Below are positions 5,323-8,390 of a DNA stretch of 8,390 nucleotides, piece after piece. The stretch is taken from NCBI GenBank assembly GCA_934693215.1, contig CAKUVB010000070.1, positions 1 to 8,390 on the forward strand, read 5' to 3'. This DNA comes from an uncultured Candidatus Melainabacteria bacterium (lineage in GTDB: Bacteria > Cyanobacteriota > Vampirovibrionia > Gastranaerophilales > Gastranaerophilaceae). The position numbers were made by a program, and so were the translations under genes. Position 1 is the stretch's first letter. Every line of letters begins with the position of its first letter. Below the pieces are notes generated by a model, which had not been told where the DNA came from, searched no databases, and was given only the letters and a program-made list of their open reading frames with translations.

Positions 5323-5712
5323 TTATTTGATTTCTCTCCCCAACTTCTTTACCAAATTTTTCATAACAGGTTCTTTTTCAGAAGAACTGTATAATATATC
5401 TTCGTTTTGGATAAATTCCGTTAAATCAACAGCATGTTCATTTCTTTTTTCTCTCACTTGTTCTTTTTGTTCCAGTTTAGAAATAAGAGTTGTTCTATCC
5501 AAATCTCCTGCAATTAGAAACTTTTCGCCATTTGCATTTATTACATATAAAGTTTTTCGAGGAGATAAACTCAATACATCTTCAACTCGCAAAAGATTAG
5601 ATTTACGACTACTAAAATTTACCATATTAAATTTTTTATACACAAATAAAGCAATCCCTATTACACTTAGCATTGCTAATGTATATACTGCAAAATGTGA
5701 TAAATATCCCAT
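5323..5712 (-). CDS. fliO: Flagellar biosynthesis protein FliO
   Basis: FliO is a poorly conserved single-pass membrane protein that helps FliP assemble into a ring before FliQ and FliR join. This 129-residue protein has one N-terminal membrane segment (about 7-26), then a small domain with the usual pattern LLRVEDVLSLSPRKTLYVINANGEKFLIAG (40-69) and DRTTLISKLEQK, followed by a charged tail. The position directly before fliP is as expected. GGGGAG five bases before the ATG supports the start. FliO is not found in injectisomes, so its presence argues that the cluster belongs to a flagellum rather than a virulence secretion system. Confidence 0.88.
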   Translation of the reverse strand: MGYLSHFAVYTLAMLSVIGIALFVYKKFNMVNFSSRKSNLLRVEDVLSLSPRKTLYVINANGEKFLIAGDLDRTTLISKLEQKEQVREKRNEHAVDLTEFIQNEDILYSSSEKEPVMKNLVKKLGREIK

Positions 5713-5737
5713 ATTATCTCCCCATATTTTTTATTAA

Positions 5738-6175
5738 TTATAAATCGTCTGCATCAATATCAAAATCGCTGTAATCAAAATCTCCACCACCTTCTGCTCC
5801 ACCTTGTGCAGATTCTGTAGCTTGTTCTTCTGGCGGTGCATCAGGATTTATTATTGCTGATTTTTGTTCTTCTTGTTCTCCAACGGGTTCAACATCTGCA
5901 ATACTAACAGGAGCTCCTGCCATAATATCTTCTGCAGTTACATTTGATATTTTTACACCGTATCTATCATTAATAATTACAAGTTCTCCTTTAGCAATAA
6001 TCTTATTCCCAACTTTTAGAGAAACTTTGTTGTTATAAACAGAACTTATATCAACAACAAGTCCTTCTTGGATATCTTTTAATTCTCCTAAAGAGATTTT
6101 TATTTTATCAAATTCAGCACTCATTTCAACCTGTAAACTATCCCACAGGTTTGTTATGTTTTGGCTGTTGTCCAT
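5738..6175 (-). CDS. Predicted internal-start product: stand-alone 145-residue FliN-like protein
   Basis: Within the switch-protein gene, in the same frame, codon 261 is an ATG preceded by GGAGGTGA with seven bases between GGAGG and the ATG. Starting there would give 145 residues: a short leader, one complete FliN-type SpoA domain (about 15-90 of the product) and the acidic tail. That size and content match a free-standing FliN. The known precedent is SctQ (YscQ, SpaO), where an internal start makes a C-terminal SpoA fragment that assembles with the full-length protein. Expression here is inferred from sequence; the site itself is seen. Confidence 0.6.
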   Translation of the reverse strand: MDNSQNITNLWDSLQVEMSAEFDKIKISLGELKDIQEGLVVDISSVYNNKVSLKVGNKIIAKGELVIINDRYGVKISNVTAEDIMAGAPVSIADVEPVGEQEEQKSAIINPDAPPEEQATESAQGGAEGGGDFDYSDFDIDADDL

Positions 6176-6955
6176 TTCGTCACCTCCGTTGTAATCGTAT
6201 GGAATTATCAATTCTTCATTTGGATTAAGATTGAATTTTTGTAATATGTTGTCACAAACAAGTGTCATCTCGTGAGAATTACTATTCTCGAATACAACAA
6301 TATCACCTACAGAAATATGCTTGATATCATTAACTGAAAACATTGTTGAGCCAACGTGAAGATTAACCTCTGATAAAGCATCTTTAAAAATTCTATCGTT
6401 TAATGGGTTTTCAGGTTCTGCAAGGGTTAAAGGGTTTAGCATTTGTTTTGGAATAGAAATTACAAACCTTGCACTTTCATCTGAACTCATGTTTCTTACG
6501 AAATATGATATATTAATTTCTTCTGGATACTTTGTTAAATTTTCTTTGTTAATATTTCCTGAAATCTTTTCGTATAAATAATCGTTAAATGAAGTTATAA
6601 TCTTCGCCTCTAAATCTGAGATAGAAGATAAATCAAACCTTTTATTTGTTTTCCCGAGTATTTTATCGAGAATAACAGATATTGCAGATTGAGAAATACG
6701 GATAAAAATATCATTGCGAGGTCCAACCTGAACTTTTGTTACAAAAAAGCTTTCGGATTTGGTTAATACATTCATATTTTCACTGATTGAAACAAGTTTG
6801 AATTCAAAACCTTTGTCAAAAAATTCATCACTTGCTTCTTGAACAGGGGGAACGAAAGTATCGTCAAACCACCCGAATTGACGATATAATTCACTAGAAA
6901 AACTTGTTTTTATTGAATTATCTATAGTATTTTCCATTCCGCTACATTTCCCCAT
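5738..6955 (-). CDS. fliN: FliM/FliN-family switch protein with two SpoA domains (SctQ-like)
   Basis: This 405-residue protein is the first gene of the export operon. Residues about 45-180 form an N-terminal domain of the kind found before the SpoA pair in FliM/SctQ proteins (ILDKILGKTNKRFDLSSISDLEAKII at 97-120). A first SpoA domain lies about 190-248 (EVNLHVGSTMFSVNDIKHISVGDIVVF) and a second, FliN-like one about 275-350 (VGNKIIAKGELVIINDRYGVKI). The last 50 residues are acidic and glycine-rich with no domain I know. FliN/FliM make the cytoplasmic C-ring that sets motor direction and receives export substrates; a tandem SpoA pair is typical of SctQ. Start choice: 6955 (used here) has no ribosome site; the ATG at 6937 (residue 7) is an alternative with GCGGA next to it. 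An in-frame internal start at 6175 has a near-perfect ribosome site. The name fliN is by operon position; fliM or fliY are defensible. Confidence 0.88.
   Translation of the reverse strand: MGKCSGMENTIDNSIKTSFSSELYRQFGWFDDTFVPPVQEASDEFFDKGFEFKLVSISENMNVLTKSESFFVTKVQVGPRNDIFIRISQSAISVILDKILGKTNKRFDLSSISDLEAKIITSFNDYLYEKISGNINKENLTKYPEEINISYFVRNMSSDESARFVISIPKQMLNPLTLAEPENPLNDRIFKDALSEVNLHVGSTMFSVNDIKHISVGDIVVFENSNSHEMTLVCDNILQKFNLNPNEELIIPYDYNGGDEMDNSQNITNLWDSLQVEMSAEFDKIKISLGELKDIQEGLVVDISSVYNNKVSLKVGNKIIAKGELVIINDRYGVKISNVTAEDIMAGAPVSIADVEPVGEQEEQKSAIINPDAPPEEQATESAQGGAEGGGDFDYSDFDIDADDL
6180..6187 (-). promoter_or_regulatory. Near-perfect internal Shine-Dalgarno in the switch gene
   Basis: Read on the - strand, GGAGGTGA is fully complementary to eight bases of the 16S rRNA 3' end and precedes the in-frame ATG (6175-6173) at ideal distance. 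It is the strongest ribosome site I found in the window, stronger than those of any annotated gene. It falls in the linker between the two SpoA domains (residues NGGDEM), where the amino-acid sequence is little constrained. Confidence 0.7.
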
Positions 6956-7029
6956 AAATATATTAATGTTTATTCTTCAAGTTGCAATCAACCGTTTAAT
7001 GTATTTAGAGTATTTAATATTGTTAAAAT

Positions 7030-7058
7030 TTTGTAAAAAAATATTAAGATTTAGTCAA
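7030..7058 (-). promoter_or_regulatory. Candidate sigma70-type promoter for the flagellar operon
   Basis: On the - strand, TTGACT (7058-7053) is followed after 17 bases by TACAAA (7035-7030). The -35 has five of six and the -10 four of six consensus bases at ideal spacing. It would give an untranslated leader of roughly 70 bases before the switch-protein ATG at 6955. Such matches arise by chance in AT-rich spacers, so this is a candidate only. No sigma28 or sigma54 pattern was recognised. Confidence 0.4.
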
Positions 7059-7079
7059 TAATTTAGGATTACAATTTTT

Positions 7080-7096
7080 TATACTTAAGTAAGTAT
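7080..7096. promoter_or_regulatory. 16-bp dyad overlapping a possible -10 box before the TPS gene
   Basis: ATACTTA-AG-TAAGTAT (7081-7096) is a perfect seven-base dyad with a two-base centre, the usual shape of a dimeric repressor or activator site. TATACT (7080-7085), a one-mismatch -10 box on the + strand, overlaps its left arm, although no good -35 hexamer is visible. The octamer TAAGTAAG occurs at 7086-7093 and again at 7099-7106, 13 bases apart. The dyad lies 36 bases before the ATG at 7132. Confidence 0.4.
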
Positions 7097-7131
7097 TGTA
7101 AGTAAGATAGTTAAGTTATAAGGAATTAAAA

Positions 7132-8390
7132 ATGGGAAAATTACTCAAAAAGACTATTGCTAGTGCATTATGTGTATCATTTTTCTTGACTCAAGCGACT
7201 TTTGCAAACCAAATGACAGGTGATGTTTTAAATAATGTTGGTACTGGTGGTGCTGATATTGTTAGTTCATCAGGTGGCTTCACAGGTTTTCAAAACGGTG
7301 GGCTTTTAGGACTTGATAAAAACAAAGCCACTCTCAATTTTAATGGTGATGCAGTTATCAACTGGGGACACTTAAATGTTGGTGGTAATCAATCTTTAAC
7401 ATTTAACAATGGTGCAAATGTTGTTTTAAATAATGTTCTTAACGGTATGTCAAATTTTGCAGGTACAGTAAAAGGTGATAGTGGCCATATCATTATTTCT
7501 AACCCTAACGGTATAATGATGCAAGGTGGCAAATTCGAAACTGCTGGAGCTTTAACTCTTACTACAAAAGATTTATCAAACATAAAACTTGATGCTGATG
7601 GTAAATTTCATAACTTAGCACAACAAATTGAAGATGCGAAATACAAAGATGATAATAATTCTGTTATCGTATTTAAAGATGGAAACTGGACAAACGCATT
7701 TAGAGACACTTATATTGAAGCTGGCGATATAAATATTATTTCTAAAGGAATTGATATTTCAAAAGCTGAACTTGTTGCAAAGACTGGTAATGTTGTTTTC
7801 AAAACAACAGATGGTGCAACTTTTGTTGCAGAAAAAGCGAACCAAACCTTTGGTACAAATTTCAAAGACGGCAACACAATTCAAGTGGCAAACGCATCTA
7901 TCAAAACTAATGGTACTATTCAATTTGTAACAAAAGGAACTGGCAACATCTCTGTTGCATCAGTAAAAACTCCTAATTCTTATTCATTCAAAACAGAAAA
8001 TGGTAATGTTTCTATCGTATCAGCTAATAATAGCGTAAAAGTTGCAAATTCTGATATTAATGGCAACTTAGATGTTAAAGGTAAACTTGATGTACCAAAC
8101 AACTGGGACGATTTGTGGAATTTATTCAAAGGCAACAGTGATGTATTAGGTGATATTGAAATTACAGATAGTAAAATTACAGGTACATCAACATTACAAA
8201 CTCTTGGCAACATCGTTATTGAAAATTGCAAAGAAATCGGAAGCTTAGTTGCAGAATCAACATTCAGAGGTATCAAAGTCGGTAATTCTGATATCAAAGG
8301 TAATGCTGATTTCAAAGTAACTGGCAAAACTTATGATATTCTTCCTTATTACAATATTAAAAAAGGTGAATGGATTAATTCTGTATATGT
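7132..8390 (+). CDS. Two-partner-secretion exoprotein, filamentous haemagglutinin N-terminal type (partial, 3' end outside)
   Basis: The frame stays open for 419 codons to the window edge. A signal peptide is plain: MGKLLKK, a hydrophobic core, and TFA before N26. Residues about 30-160 form a TPS domain, the secretion signal recognised by a TpsB outer-membrane transporter: INWGHLNVGG (76-85), a Asn/Val-rich VVLNNVLNG (97-105), and SNPNGIMMQGG (123-133) with the diagnostic NPNGI. The rest is low in Cys and rich in Asn, Gly, Thr and Val, with short strands as expected of a right-handed beta helix; related units such as NSDINGNLDVKGK and NSDIKGNADFKVTGK recur. AAGGA seven bases before the ATG fixes the start. 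The product is expected at the cell surface or released, as an adhesin or other large exoprotein; which one depends on the missing C-terminal part. No TpsB gene is in the window. Confidence 0.9.
   Translation, partial: MGKLLKKTIASALCVSFFLTQATFANQMTGDVLNNVGTGGADIVSSSGGFTGFQNGGLLGLDKNKATLNFNGDAVINWGHLNVGGNQSLTFNNGANVVLNNVLNGMSNFAGTVKGDSGHIIISNPNGIMMQGGKFETAGALTLTTKDLSNIKLDADGKFHNLAQQIEDAKYKDDNNSVIVFKDGNWTNAFRDTYIEAGDINIISKGIDISKAELVAKTGNVVFKTTDGATFVAEKANQTFGTNFKDGNTIQVANASIKTNGTIQFVTKGTGNISVASVKTPNSYSFKTENGNVSIVSANNSVKVANSDINGNLDVKGKLDVPNNWDDLWNLFKGNSDVLGDIEITDSKITGTSTLQTLGNIVIENCKEIGSLVAESTFRGIKVGNSDIKGNADFKVTGKTYDILPYYNIKKGEWINSVY

Noticed and set aside
5327..5737. A 136-codon + strand open frame antisense to fliO
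   Set aside because: It mirrors fliO almost exactly, has a composition typical of antisense shadow translation, and no ribosome site or known domain.
3027..6955. Virulence-type injectisome instead of a flagellum
   Set aside because: The tandem SpoA protein and short FliP resemble injectisome parts, but fliO is present and no secretin, needle or translocon gene is visible; flagellar origin is more likely.
7389..7583. A - strand open frame inside the TPS gene
   Set aside because: It is a shadow of the TPS reading frame, which has a signal peptide and family motifs.
7980..8327. A 115-codon - strand open frame inside the TPS gene
   Set aside because: It is low in information, antisense to the beta-helix repeats, and has no recognisable start signal.

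Overview
The window is AT-rich, roughly 28-30% G+C by eye in the genes. It carries a flagellar type III export gene cluster beside a two-partner-secretion (filamentous-haemagglutinin type) exoprotein and a TIGR01212-type radical SAM gene. A diderm, flagellated, low-G+C bacterium fits. Protein style and gene mix remind me of Gastranaerophilales/Vampirovibrionia (Melainabacteria, non-photosynthetic relatives of cyanobacteria). That assignment is an inference from memory, not a database result.

Left part (1-2658, + strand): a YhcC/YtqA-type radical SAM protein, a small lipoprotein of unknown role, SmpB (the tmRNA partner of trans-translation), and a protein with a MerR-like helix-turn-helix plus a C-terminal coiled coil. 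The radical SAM gene and smpB have no Shine-Dalgarno but carry TATAAT 7-8 bases before the ATG, which looks like leaderless transcription. The lipoprotein and HTH genes have ordinary ribosome sites.

Middle (2659-3026): a 368-base gap between convergent genes. It is clearly richer in G+C (about 45% over 2761-2940 by hand count) and packed with nested inverted repeats. It looks like a dispersed palindromic intergenic repeat rather than a gene.

Right-centre (3027-6955, - strand): one tight operon read fliN/M-like -> fliO -> fliP -> fliQ -> small secreted protein -> fliR. It encodes a switch/sorting-platform protein and the FliOPQR export gate. Three things are unusual. The switch protein has two SpoA domains like SctQ of injectisomes, with a near-perfect internal Shine-Dalgarno and ATG that would yield a separate 145-residue FliN-like protein. 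FliQ has a 70-plus residue C-terminal extension. A secreted protein resembling the secretin/pilus N-terminal domain (Pil_N type) sits between fliQ and fliR.

Right end (7132 onward, + strand): the N-terminal 419 codons of a secreted TPS-domain protein, cut by the window edge. It diverges from the flagellar operon across a 176-base spacer with a dyad and direct repeats that could be regulatory.
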